Part shown: positions 21,984 through 30,096 of the stretch, in pieces
Layout: every line of letters begins with the position of its first letter
How positions within the stretch are numbered: the stretch's first letter is position 1
Assembly (NCBI RefSeq): GCF_000330505.1
Contig: NW_004191622.1
Coordinates: 41,610 to 105,564 of the forward strand
DNA: 63,955 bases
Direction: 5' to 3'
Source: Entamoeba invadens IP1
Lineage: Eukaryota > Evosea > Mastigamoebida > Endamoebidae
The notes under the pieces: model-generated
Told to the model about the DNA's origin: nothing
Databases searched by the model: none
The model's input: the letters and a program-made list of their open reading frames with translations, nothing else
Translations under genes and position numbers: made by a program

Positions 21984-22461
21984 CTAATTAGCTCATTTTT
22001 TAGTACACATCTTATAATTTCGGTTATTTGTGAGTTGAACAAATTATTCATTACTTGTTAGTATTTCTTTTAATTCTTTTTATTAGTTTTCGTAATATCA
22101 GTTAAAAATACTCAAAAAATTATTTCGGTTTTTCAAATTTAAAAGTTTTAGTTATTTATATTTCTCAATTTATTAATAATTTAATAGTTTATTATTATAT
22201 TAATTTACTATTGTTTCTTTTTTCTATATAATATATTTAACTACAGAGAAAGTACAAAATATCCTTCCATCTTTTTTTTGGAAATTAATTGATTTTTATT
22301 AACAGACTTATTCAATTTTAAATGGTTTATATTAATATCTTATTAATATAACGTGTAGTTAAAATTACCATTTCATCAAAAATAAACTTCACAGGGCAAA
22401 TGTAAAATACAAAACTGTACTATATCTACATCTACATATCTACATTTTCTACATCTACATA
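21984..22461. other. intergenic, flank of a transposon insertion
   Basis: 478 bases, AT-rich. Near the right side several TCTACAT units occur (~22425-22460) directly before the transposon end at 22462. No gene seen. Confidence 0.55.
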
Positions 22462-22916
22462 CAGTTGGAGTAATAACCTGTCAACCGGAACTAACCTGTC
22501 AGCCATTTTTTAAATTCAATTTATGGTATTTTAACCATTAATTTGTCTTTTTTAGATTATTCAAGTTCAACAAAATCAATAACAAAAAGCAATGAACAAA
22601 TGAGATGTTTTCTTCGAATTTCAAAAACGAAAAAAAAGCCGAAAAAAATTTCAAAAATTTCCAAAATTTGTCCTCATTTCACCAAAAAGAGTCATCGCTT
22701 TATAAAACATTTTCTTTTTTACTTGGTTATATTTTCTTGATTTTTTTAGAAAATGTCTTCTCGTATTGAATCAATTTCAAAGTCTTTACCAAAAAGTTAA
22801 AGTGGAAGATATTCAAATCCCCCAAAACCCAATTTTTGCACAAAACAATCCATTATTTTCATTTAAACAATTTTCTTTTAGGTTTTAAATCGTTCATAAC
22901 TTTAAACATCCTTTTC

Positions 22917-23471
22917 ATGTTGCCAAGTTTTTCATCACTGAATCTGATGTCCTGCTTCCCCAATCCTCAAAATCGCGTTGTCGCTGATCACAACACTGAA
23001 ATTCCAAAAAAGACAAAAGAAACAAAACAGTTGAAGAAACTTTCTCTTTCACAAAACAACATGCGTCAAAATGTCCAGAAATCAAAAGAGAATGGTATCT
23101 CTCCAAAGAGACTTCTTCTTGTTGAACAGGCTCTTGAACAAGCTTGGCAGGATGAGACATTTTTGAAGGAGACTTCCATGCGTGAACAAATCCATTATTT
23201 GCATTACAAACTTCATCACTCAACAAGAACTATCCAGATGCTTTATGGTGTTTCAAAATCCACGATAGACACCAACACCAGAAGAAAAATCGGAGAATTG
23301 AAGAACGGCAAACCTCCAAAAATCTCCAAAGATGTTGATAACAAAATCGACAAGTGGCTTGTCACTTGTAAACGAAAGGGAATTGCGTGTACTGTCACTG
23401 GAATTCTTCGGTACCTGAGTCAAAAAGTACCCGACATTGAAATATCGCGACGGGTCTCATTAAACACATGA
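22917..23471 (+). CDS. pogo-like transposase, N-terminal DNA-binding part (ORF1)
   Basis: Open frame from a TTG at 22836; the first ATGs are at 22917 and 22947, so the true start is uncertain (an upstream exon is also possible because CTTTTAG precedes the frame at ~22880). Contains 'REQIHYLHYKLHHSTRTIQMLYGVSKSTIDTNTRRK', a helix-turn-helix recognisable from 'YGVSKSTI', followed by a second helical DNA-binding-like region ending 'VPDIEIS'. The frame stops at a TGA that overlaps the ATG of the next ORF (ATGA at 23468-23471). The related decayed element at 54117-56353 has this region and the start of the next ORF in one continuous frame ('RKGIITHVKK' there against 'TGLIKHMKK' here). I therefore read ORF1 and ORF2 as one transposase broken by a one-base indel around 23445-23455. 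Confidence 0.7.
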   Translation: MLPSFSSLNLMSCFPNPQNRVVADHNTEIPKKTKETKQLKKLSLSQNNMRQNVQKSKENGISPKRLLLVEQALEQAWQDETFLKETSMREQIHYLHYKLHHSTRTIQMLYGVSKSTIDTNTRRKIGELKNGKPPKISKDVDNKIDKWLVTCKRKGIACTVTGILRYLSQKVPDIEISRRVSLNT

Positions 23472-24667
23472 AGAAGTTGAAGATTGGTCTCAAGAAAGCA
23501 ACCGCAGAAGATCTAGACAGAATCTCCATCAATCCAGAGAACATTGTTGATAACTTCAAAGAGCTCAAAAAGTTTGACAATATACCAGCAGCCCTATGTG
23601 TAAACATCGATGAAATGGGAAGCAACGATTGGGCAGACAGAAAGAATCTATACATCTTCCAGAGTAATGAGGACAAGACAACCCCAAAGCACGGTTGTAG
23701 CAGGTCAAGTAAACATTCCACAGCGATAGTTGGAATTTGTGCGGATGGAACAACGTTGCCTTTCGGCATTGTCATCAACCAAAAACAGTTCTTTTGCGAA
23801 GCCAAAGAGAAGTTCCCCGACTGTTTCGTCTATTACACAAACAACGGATTCGTCAACAAATATATCTTCAAGCATTGGATGGCGCAGATCATCAAAGTGA
23901 TCGTCAAAAAGAGAACAGAACTTGGTCTTGTTGGTAGTTGGGGACTTATCACAATGGACAACTTTTCGGGACATCTTGACGAGGAGCTTCTTGGATGGCT
24001 CGAAGCAAACCAGATCAAATTGCACACATACTGCCCCCATTCAAGTCACCTCACTCAACCACTCGATCTGTGTTTGTTTGGAGCAGTCAAAAAACACTCA
24101 AACGCAGCAAAGTCACTTGTTCGAAAGAGCGCTCCCACCAAAGAAATCACCACTATGTTTTCAGAAGTTGAACAAGAAGATGAGTCCGACCAGGAAGTCA
24201 ACGACGCCTTCAATGAATTCATCGAAGATCCAGAGGACGTAGAGATTATGAAGTCGTTTGCAATGGAAGATGAAGCAATCAACAAAGTCCTTTATGGAAA
24301 CAAAAGATCTCCAAACGGAAGGCAAATCAGCCTCAAAATCTCCTCACTTCTCAAGACTCTGAGTGATCGCTCAACCATCGGAACGGTGGTGGCTTCATTT
24401 GAGAGAAGTGGGATTGTCGTCAGAGAGGTAGATGGTATCAAACGAATAAGAATTGACCCGAATCGAGCTGCGCGGTTTGTAAAAGAATATACTTCCATCG
24501 CGACAAGAACGGACATTCTGAAAATGTCGGAAATTCCGAATGAACCCGTTCTCATTGGGACTGTCGATGAAAAGGTTGTTGAAGTTCCCAACCTTTTGTC
24601 GACTCTGGTTGCTACGATCACAAAAGGTGTCGAAGCAATAGAGAACATTTGTTGTTCCGAAGAATGA
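23468..24667 (+). CDS. pogo-like transposase, DDE catalytic part (ORF2)
   Basis: 399 aa of the DDE_1 superfamily. Motifs: 'VNIDEMGSNDW' (first Asp), 'LITMDNFSGHLDEELL' (second Asp), 'YCPHSSHLTQPLDLCLFGAVKK' written in part as HSSHLTQPLDLCLFG (third Asp block, D after QPL). The C-terminal ~150 residues are acidic, then helical. It overlaps ORF1 and ORF3 by four bases each. The catalytic triad looks intact, so this copy may be recent even if the N-terminal frame is broken. Confidence 0.85.
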   Translation: MKKLKIGLKKATAEDLDRISINPENIVDNFKELKKFDNIPAALCVNIDEMGSNDWADRKNLYIFQSNEDKTTPKHGCSRSSKHSTAIVGICADGTTLPFGIVINQKQFFCEAKEKFPDCFVYYTNNGFVNKYIFKHWMAQIIKVIVKKRTELGLVGSWGLITMDNFSGHLDEELLGWLEANQIKLHTYCPHSSHLTQPLDLCLFGAVKKHSNAAKSLVRKSAPTKEITTMFSEVEQEDESDQEVNDAFNEFIEDPEDVEIMKSFAMEDEAINKVLYGNKRSPNGRQISLKISSLLKTLSDRSTIGTVVASFERSGIVVREVDGIKRIRIDPNRAARFVKEYTSIATRTDILKMSEIPNEPVLIGTVDEKVVEVPNLLSTLVATITKGVEAIENICCSEE

Positions 24668-25278
24668 GACAGAGTGTAATCCTGATACAGAACGAGATCC
24701 AGAAACTGACAGAGTTTAAAGAAAGATACAACCCAAGTGAGAAGTCTTTGAAACCAGTTAAGTTTTATCTGGATCAAGACAAAAGGAGATACTTTGTTTC
24801 CAGCAAGCATGGTGACGATATCACGTTTTCAAGGAGGTGGTTCGAAAGGATGGATGGTGTTAATGTAACAGTGGTTCAACCCGATTGCCCCATAACCCTA
24901 ATTCAAAACATCCCAGGAAGTTCCCAACAAAACGAGCAAAGAGGAAGAAGAACAAGTCGTAGAGGAAGAGCTCCAAGCAATAACATAAGAATGGACACCA
25001 ACAGCATTTCCAACGCCGGTCAAGAGACTTCCATCCATAATACTCAACAAGTAGAATTGCGACTGCCCCGGTTGGATTCTTTTCAACCTGACGGTTCTGG
25101 AACCCCCAGTTTCCAACCCACCTTCGCTGTTAATTATGTGACACTCGGAACCCCATTCGAAACACTGGGGTATTCTCAAAGAAGACAAACCTTTTTTCTC
25201 CTCAATTCTTCCCACATAGTGAATTGCAACAGCGTGGCGGAATGTTGTCCCAGCATCCCACCCATCAGCTTCAGCTGA
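24664..25278 (+). CDS. transposon ORF3, Arg-rich protein of unknown function
   Basis: From the ATG at 24664 (overlapping the ORF2 stop as ATGA) an open frame of 204 codons. Begins with a helical segment (VILIQNEIQKLTEFKERYN), then a basic region, then 'RGRRTSRRGRAPSNN', then a Pro/Thr-rich part and a short Cys-containing hydrophobic end. No domain recognised. It lies inside the terminal repeats. The relic at 54117-56353 has no counterpart after its DDE region. It may be an accessory protein or a fortuitous open frame in the 3' part of the element. Confidence 0.5.
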   Translation: MRQSVILIQNEIQKLTEFKERYNPSEKSLKPVKFYLDQDKRRYFVSSKHGDDITFSRRWFERMDGVNVTVVQPDCPITLIQNIPGSSQQNEQRGRRTSRRGRAPSNNIRMDTNSISNAGQETSIHNTQQVELRLPRLDSFQPDGSGTPSFQPTFAVNYVTLGTPFETLGYSQRRQTFFLLNSSHIVNCNSVAECCPSIPPISFS

Positions 25279-25506
25279 GGCTGGTCCTCGATGATTAAGG
25301 CGTTGATGAAGAACATCACAATTAAGATGTCTTTTACTCTCATCGTTTTTCTTTTTTACAAAACCCAAAAATACCAAAAATACCAAAAAAGCTGACAGGT
25401 TTCATTTTTGAGATGAAATCTCAAAAAACAAATGCCATAAAAAACGTACTAATCCGGGTTTTAGGCTTCCTAAAGGAAAATGGCTGACAGGTTAGTACCT
25501 CACCTG

Positions 25507-25919
25507 TATATATGTTTGTCTAACGCATATATTTATTTATTTATTTATTTCAGTTGTACGTTATTCTTGCGCTTCTTAATAGTATTTTATTAATAAGCAA
25601 TATACTATAAATATAATTGTTTTTACTAATCTTAATAATAAATTGTGATGATTTTTCAATACGAACGATAGTTAATTTTTACTAACTATCGTTTTATTCA
25701 AGTTTAGTTCCTTAAGAAAAGATAAAATTTTAAATAAATTACCTCTTTTTTGATGAATTAATTATTGTTTTAAATAGTAATTGTATAAACAAACAGACAG
25801 ACAAACAAGTTTTTGAAATTAAAAAAAGAGGTTAAATAATAAAATAGTTAAAAACCAGAATAACGTATTTATTATTTAAATGAGATTTAGAATACTAATA
25901 AGAAATAAAAAGGTATTAG
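25507..25919. other. AT-rich spacer between two transposons
   Basis: 413 bases between the pogo-like element and the piggyBac-like element. Begins with TTTA tetranucleotide repeats and contains a perfect hairpin at 25664-25693. No gene. Confidence 0.6.
25664..25693. repeat. perfect 11-bp inverted repeat (hairpin)
   Basis: AACGATAGTTA, 8-base loop, TAACTATCGTT. It is in non-coding DNA between two mobile elements. Could be an excision footprint, a terminal fragment of a deleted element or chance. Confidence 0.5.
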
Positions 25920-26286
25920 CCCTTGTAAGCTTGGTATGCATGACTAAGTAATGCATTTTTTACAACACAAACGTGTAAATTTTAAATATAAATATGTGAC
26001 AATTCAATTAATAATAACATTAAAAAATATTTGTTATGGTAAAAATATCATATTTTAATTAATATGTATTTGATTATTTTCCAAACAGAAATGCATTTTT
26101 AAGTAAAATAATATTTTTACATTTTAAAAACATAATTATTTTTAATAACTATGTAAATTATACTTATCTTTTTAATTGTGGATATCATAAACATAAATTG
26201 CTGGTTACACGACAAAAATGAATATAAATTAGAATGTTTTTAGTAATTAATCTAAAAACATCAGTTTTCAACTAAAAAACTTGACA

Positions 26287-26760
26287 ATGAATTACGAGGG
26301 GATGACTGAAGAAACTATAAACAATTTTATTTCAAATCAAAGCGGTGATGGTTATTATTATGTTTCATCAGTCAATGCATTTCTTCTAAAGATGAACCAT
26401 GGTGGACAAAATTTGACATCGATTATCAAAAATAATATTTTGAGTTTTAGGCTTACTTTTATTCCTATTTTACAATATACACATTTTGTTTTAGCTGTTG
26501 TTGACAGTCAAGAAAAAATAGGCATAATATTTAACCCATTGGAAAATTATCACGACATTGATTATGTGTCATATTTAAAAGATATATTTAATACTCTCGG
26601 TTATAATGAATTTAATATTTACACTGCAACACGTTTTTGTAGACAGCCGACACAATCTCTTTTATGTGGTGTTTATGTTTGTTATTATGTCACAATGATG
26701 ATTATGTTCAAAGATTGTAGATCTGTTTTAATGCACAATCCCGATAATTTAGAAGTATTC
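26287..26760 (+). CDS. Ulp1-like (C48) cysteine protease, 3' end lost in gap
   Basis: Starts at the ATG of MNYEGMTEE (an upstream in-frame TTG is ignored) and runs 158 codons into the N gap. The Ulp1/SENP-type core is visible: 'YTHFVLAVVDSQEKIGIIFNPLENY' in part (His in YTHFVL; the usual Asp position reads FNPL), then a Gln in 'CRQPTQSLLCGVYVCYYV', where CGVYVC is the nucleophile motif. This family removes SUMO or other ubiquitin-like modifiers; transposon-borne versions are known from Mutator-like and other eukaryotic elements. The Asp-to-Asn change still permits a His-Asn-Gln-Cys arrangement. Confidence 0.72.
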
Positions 26761-26860
26761 NNNNNNNNNNNNNNNNNNNNNNNNNNNNNNNNNNNNNNNN
26801 NNNNNNNNNNNNNNNNNNNNNNNNNNNNNNNNNNNNNNNNNNNNNNNNNNNNNNNNNNNN
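26761..26860. other. assembly gap (100 N)
   Basis: Exactly 100 undetermined bases. The two sides contain parts of different proteins, so a sizeable and unknown amount of sequence is probably missing here. Confidence 0.98.
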
Positions 26861-27250
26861 CTGGCATTTAACAACTTGTACGTTATCATGAAATCTCAAA
26901 TTATACACAACAAAAAACCATCACAAACAAAAATTAACAGAATTGAAATTATGGAAAATGTCGCGATACACTTAATTATTAACAATGTTAAAAAGAGGAA
27001 ATTGAATCATTTAAATCTACGATCCAGAAAAGCTGTTATTTATTTTTTGAAAACATTTACAAAGAATGACATTAAACAACCCATTTTTATTCAAAAAACC
27101 GCTTCTGATTGTGCGATTTGTAAAGAAGAAATTAAAGGAAAACGAAATTCCGTTAAAAATATTTGTGTGTCATGTGCTAGACATGTTTGTTTTAAACACT
27201 CTATCCGAATTTATAAATGTAAAGATTGTATCAATCAATTTGATTTCTAA
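26861..27250 (+). CDS. piggyBac transposase, C-terminal part (5' end lost in gap)
   Basis: In frame directly from the gap: 'LAFNNLYVIMKSQI' leads into a helical segment ('ENVAIHLIINNVKKRKLNHL') and a Cys-rich zinc domain, CAIC...CVSC...CFKH...CKDC, ending in DF. This order and spacing match the C-terminal cysteine-rich domain of piggyBac transposases, which binds the element ends. The catalytic domain must lie in or before the gap. Strictly a fragment as seen. Confidence 0.75.
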   Translation: MAFNNLYVIMKSQIIHNKKPSQTKINRIEIMENVAIHLIINNVKKRKLNHLNLRSRKAVIYFLKTFTKNDIKQPIFIQKTASDCAICKEEIKGKRNSVKNICVSCARHVCFKHSIRIYKCKDCINQFDF

Positions 27251-27559
27251 AACAATCAAAATTGATATTTTTGTGGTAGTAATATATCGGGATATTTGCA
27301 TCAACAATAAAAATAAATTTCCTGTTTATACAAATAGTTCTCACGTAGACCTCATTTGGTTATTGGCAAAAATGGCGACTTGTTTAATTTCCCCTATAAA
27401 GCCAATCAAAAATATCTATTTTAATTTGTTTTTATGATTTTTGTTTATAATTGTTATTATTGGTTGCATGGCTTTCTCATGCAGTGTGTTATTTTTTAAA
27501 ATAATATTTACACATTTTTTTCATAAAAAAAACGTGTAAAACATGCGACCATTCGCGGG

Positions 27560-28769
27560 TTAGAAGTAATGGTATTATAATGAAAACTTTTATATACTTT
27601 AATGTGTTATACGTTTAACATATATATCATATTTCGATAAGGTGTGATAAAAACATAAAAACATTAACAGTTGAAAATAATAGAGGTCTTGATAAATAAT
27701 TAATAAAATATGTTAGACAGTATATCAAATCGATAATAAACAAAAACAATTGTAGAACAAACACAAAAATTTTAGAAAGACAACACCAAAGATATAAAGA
27801 AGTTGTTGAATGTTATTTTTGCGTGCAGACTAAGATACCGAGTCTATAATACAAACGAATTGTGTTTGGTTTAACAAGCCAAACAATATATGATAAATGA
27901 TTTTGTACAAAAAACACACATTATGTAAATTAGAATGAATGTTTAAAATAAGTTGATGTGTATATGTAATGTAAGTGACATGCATTTTATAAAAAAAGAT
28001 ATTTAAAAATGGATTAACAACACGTATCGGCGATAGATTGTAACATGTACATCAAGATAATAACAACTTTATATCAAATAATAGTTAATTTTTAATATTG
28101 ACCAGTAATAAAGTTGTGTAAATAAACACCAGAACAACAAAAAAGTGTTAAATATTTACATGTGTCATGTAAACAACTTTTTAAATACATATAATTTTTA
28201 TTCATTATGATGAGTGTCTCTATCTTATTATGTACTATTGAAAACATATTTTATCACCTTGTATTTAAAGTGAAAACTGTTATTATAATTATAATTTAAA
28301 AATAATAAAAGTTGATTCTTTTTTTAATAAAATGAAAAAAATAAAAAAGAGGAATGCGACGAAAAAGCATTTTTATTGATACAAATAACAAAGTTATGAA
28401 TTAATATTTGGACTAAAATGATGTTGTTGACCCGATAATTATTATCGGGTTTTAAATACTTGTTTAGTTATAATTATCAATTGAAATTAATCTTAGTTTT
28501 AATAAGAAAATAGTATTGAATTATTAATACTATTATTTTAAATAAACTACTTAAATTACAATTCAATTGTTATAGTATTTTGATAATTTATTTTTAATTT
28601 TTTGATTAATTCATTTCAAGAACTAAATAATAGTAATAAAACTGAACATAACAATTTATTAATAATATTAATAAATTTGTAATAAATTCTACTTCTTTTC
28701 ATGGTATATTAAATTAAATTAAATAATCAACAAAATAAATACCGATCGAAACACACACAAACAAATCAA
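27560..28769. other. gene-poor AT-rich region
   Basis: 1.2 kb without a supported gene. A perfect short palindrome lies at 28430-28450. Otherwise low-complexity A/T sequence. Confidence 0.6.
28430..28450. repeat. perfect palindrome with 10-bp arms
   Basis: ACCCGATAAT, single T, ATTATCGGGT. Unusual for its GC content in this region; it looks like two fused CCCGATAAT tips back to back, as might remain after loss of a CCC-ended element. Speculative. Confidence 0.5.
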
Positions 28770-29765
28770 TCAACAAATAACACAAGCGTTTTGTTGTTGT
28801 GCTTCAAAACTATTTCCAATAGTTTCGAAGAGCTCTTTAACGTTTTCTCCCGTCATAAAATTGCACTGGACAAACCTGAAAATGTTTTCTTTTTTTACGA
28901 TTTCTTCCACTTCCTTTTCTGCAACAACAGTAGTCTCACTCGCCGTTCCACACAATATGATAGGAAGACCTTCTTTCGCGTTTCGCACTTCTGGCAACCA
29001 GAAGTTGATTACGTCATCATACGACTCTTGACTTCCCATAGAAAAACAGATGACAACACTCTTCGCGGACGCATACAAGATGTTCCTCATCGCAACAAGT
29101 TCTTTATTTTCCATCGCATTTGCCACGGTAATTTTCGTTGGCCCATTCTTCGTGTTGATCGTCGAGAACGTCAGATCGTCGACTTTATCAAACTCGTGTG
29201 GCGGGTACCTCTCTGTGTTATATGAAAGTATCAATCGCGTCTTCCCAGAATTCTCATCGCCAACAAACACACACCGCTCGCATGTGCCGGTGACTTCTTC
29301 TTTTGTTTCTTCTTGCAACTCGCAACTCATAATAACATTTTGAATAACATTTTTGTCACTTTGAGGCATACCACATGGCGCGTTGATATCTGTCACTGAA
29401 ATAGTCTTGTGTGTGGTGTTCGGTGTGTTCGTAGTGGTGTTGTCAACACTTTGTGGGAGAGAGTCGTCTTGAGTTCGAATAACATTTTGAATAACGTTTT
29501 CTGATTTTTTAGACTTGCGAGGAGAATTTAACTTTGTGCACCGACGGAGTTCGGACTTTTGAGAGACTTGTGAACGTAGTCTGACTACATTGTACAGAGC
29601 CTCAAGCTCGTCAACAAGACTTAATAAAGTCTGGTCAGTGTTGTCGATGTCTTCAATCTCACATTCACTTTTAATGCGATCGACAAGAGACTTCAAACGT
29701 ATGTATACCTCCTTTGTATTGTCTTTTGGATGTCGAATATCTTTTGGCGGTGGGGTGCTGTCCAT
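28770..29765 (-). CDS. degenerate Rho-family-like GTPase with long N-terminal extension
   Basis: 331 aa from the ATG at 29765 (MDSTPPPK). An in-frame ATG at 29810 and a GTG further out exist, so the start is uncertain. Residues ~1-150 are a polar, partly coiled-coil extension containing the repeated phrase 'NVIQNVI'. The C-terminal ~165 residues follow Rac/Rho: 'CVFVGDENSGKTRLILSYNTERYP' in part, 'SVVICFSMGSQESYDDV', 'FWLPEVR', 'LPIILCGT', and the CAAX-like end CVIC for prenylation. The switch II DxxG is missing (it reads VANAMENKE) and the T/NKxD base-recognition motif is replaced by TASE. Thus it has a P-loop but probably does not hydrolyse or even bind GTP normally. Likely a membrane-attached pseudo-GTPase. 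Confidence 0.78.
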   Translation of the reverse strand: MDSTPPPKDIRHPKDNTKEVYIRLKSLVDRIKSECEIEDIDNTDQTLLSLVDELEALYNVVRLRSQVSQKSELRRCTKLNSPRKSKKSENVIQNVIRTQDDSLPQSVDNTTTNTPNTTHKTISVTDINAPCGMPQSDKNVIQNVIMSCELQEETKEEVTGTCERCVFVGDENSGKTRLILSYNTERYPPHEFDKVDDLTFSTINTKNGPTKITVANAMENKELVAMRNILYASAKSVVICFSMGSQESYDDVINFWLPEVRNAKEGLPIILCGTASETTVVAEKEVEEIVKKENIFRFVQCNFMTGENVKELFETIGNSFEAQQQNACVIC

Positions 29766-30096
29766 TCTGTCTCGCTTCTCATTTTTTTCGAGATTGTGAA
29801 AAAATATCATTTGAGAATTCAATTGGGTACATTTTTGTGGGTTTTGTTCTTGTCTGTTCCGCACTTTGGTATCCGAAATTTCTATTCTATTTCAAAAAAT
29901 ATTTGAATTTTTAAAAAAAGTTTAATTTAGATTCATTTTTTAATTTAATAAAAATATTAACAATTTCTAATAACAAATTAAGATTTGATTATTATTAATT
30001 TATTAATATTAAAATTATTATTGAAAAAAAAATAAAAAAATATAATATTATAAACTATATTTGTATTAATAACAATAATAATAATTGAAGGTCTCA
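29766..30096. other. intergenic, AT-rich
   Basis: About 330 bases between two minus-strand genes. Contains the promoter region of the Rho-like gene and the 3' end region of the MYND gene. No further feature seen. Confidence 0.5.

Larger units (their letters stand above)
22462..25506 (+). mobile_element. pogo-like DNA transposon with three ORFs
   Basis: Left end CAGTTGGAGTAATAACCTGT and right end (minus strand) CAGGTGAGGTACTAACCTGT, with TA flanks at 22460-22461 and 25507-25508. The motif AACCTGTCAGCC is repeated at both ends (two copies at the left within 50 bases, one near the right tip and a related copy at ~25391), probably transposase-binding sites. It carries a helix-turn-helix ORF, a DDE ORF and an extra Arg-rich ORF, all on the plus strand in three successive frames. 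GC content is higher than in the flanks. Confidence 0.85.
25920..27559 (+). mobile_element. piggyBac-like element carrying a Ulp1-type protease ORF (gapped)
   Basis: The left tip CCCTTGTAAG is preceded by TTAG (25916-25919). The right tip ...CGCGGG is followed by TTAG (27560-27563). This fits a piggyBac-type CCC...GGG element with a 4-base TTAA-like target duplication. Inside each end is a TGCAT-type hairpin (25937-25955; 27465-27483), preceded in both cases by TTGGT. Internally there is a Ulp1-like ORF, a 100-N gap and the C-terminal Cys-rich domain of a piggyBac transposase. The terminal repeats themselves are short and weakly matched, so the borders are tentative. Confidence 0.55.

Noticed and set aside
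23455..23471. Programmed -1 ribosomal frameshift at ATTAAAC just before the ORF1 stop
   Set aside because: The heptamer resembles known slippery sites, but residues homologous to the relic element (GLIKH against GIITH) are already in the ORF2 frame upstream of it. The frame change therefore happens earlier and is more likely an indel.
27066..27437. Open frame overlapping the piggyBac tail in another frame
   Set aside because: It shadows the Cys-rich transposase domain, which has the real conserved pattern.
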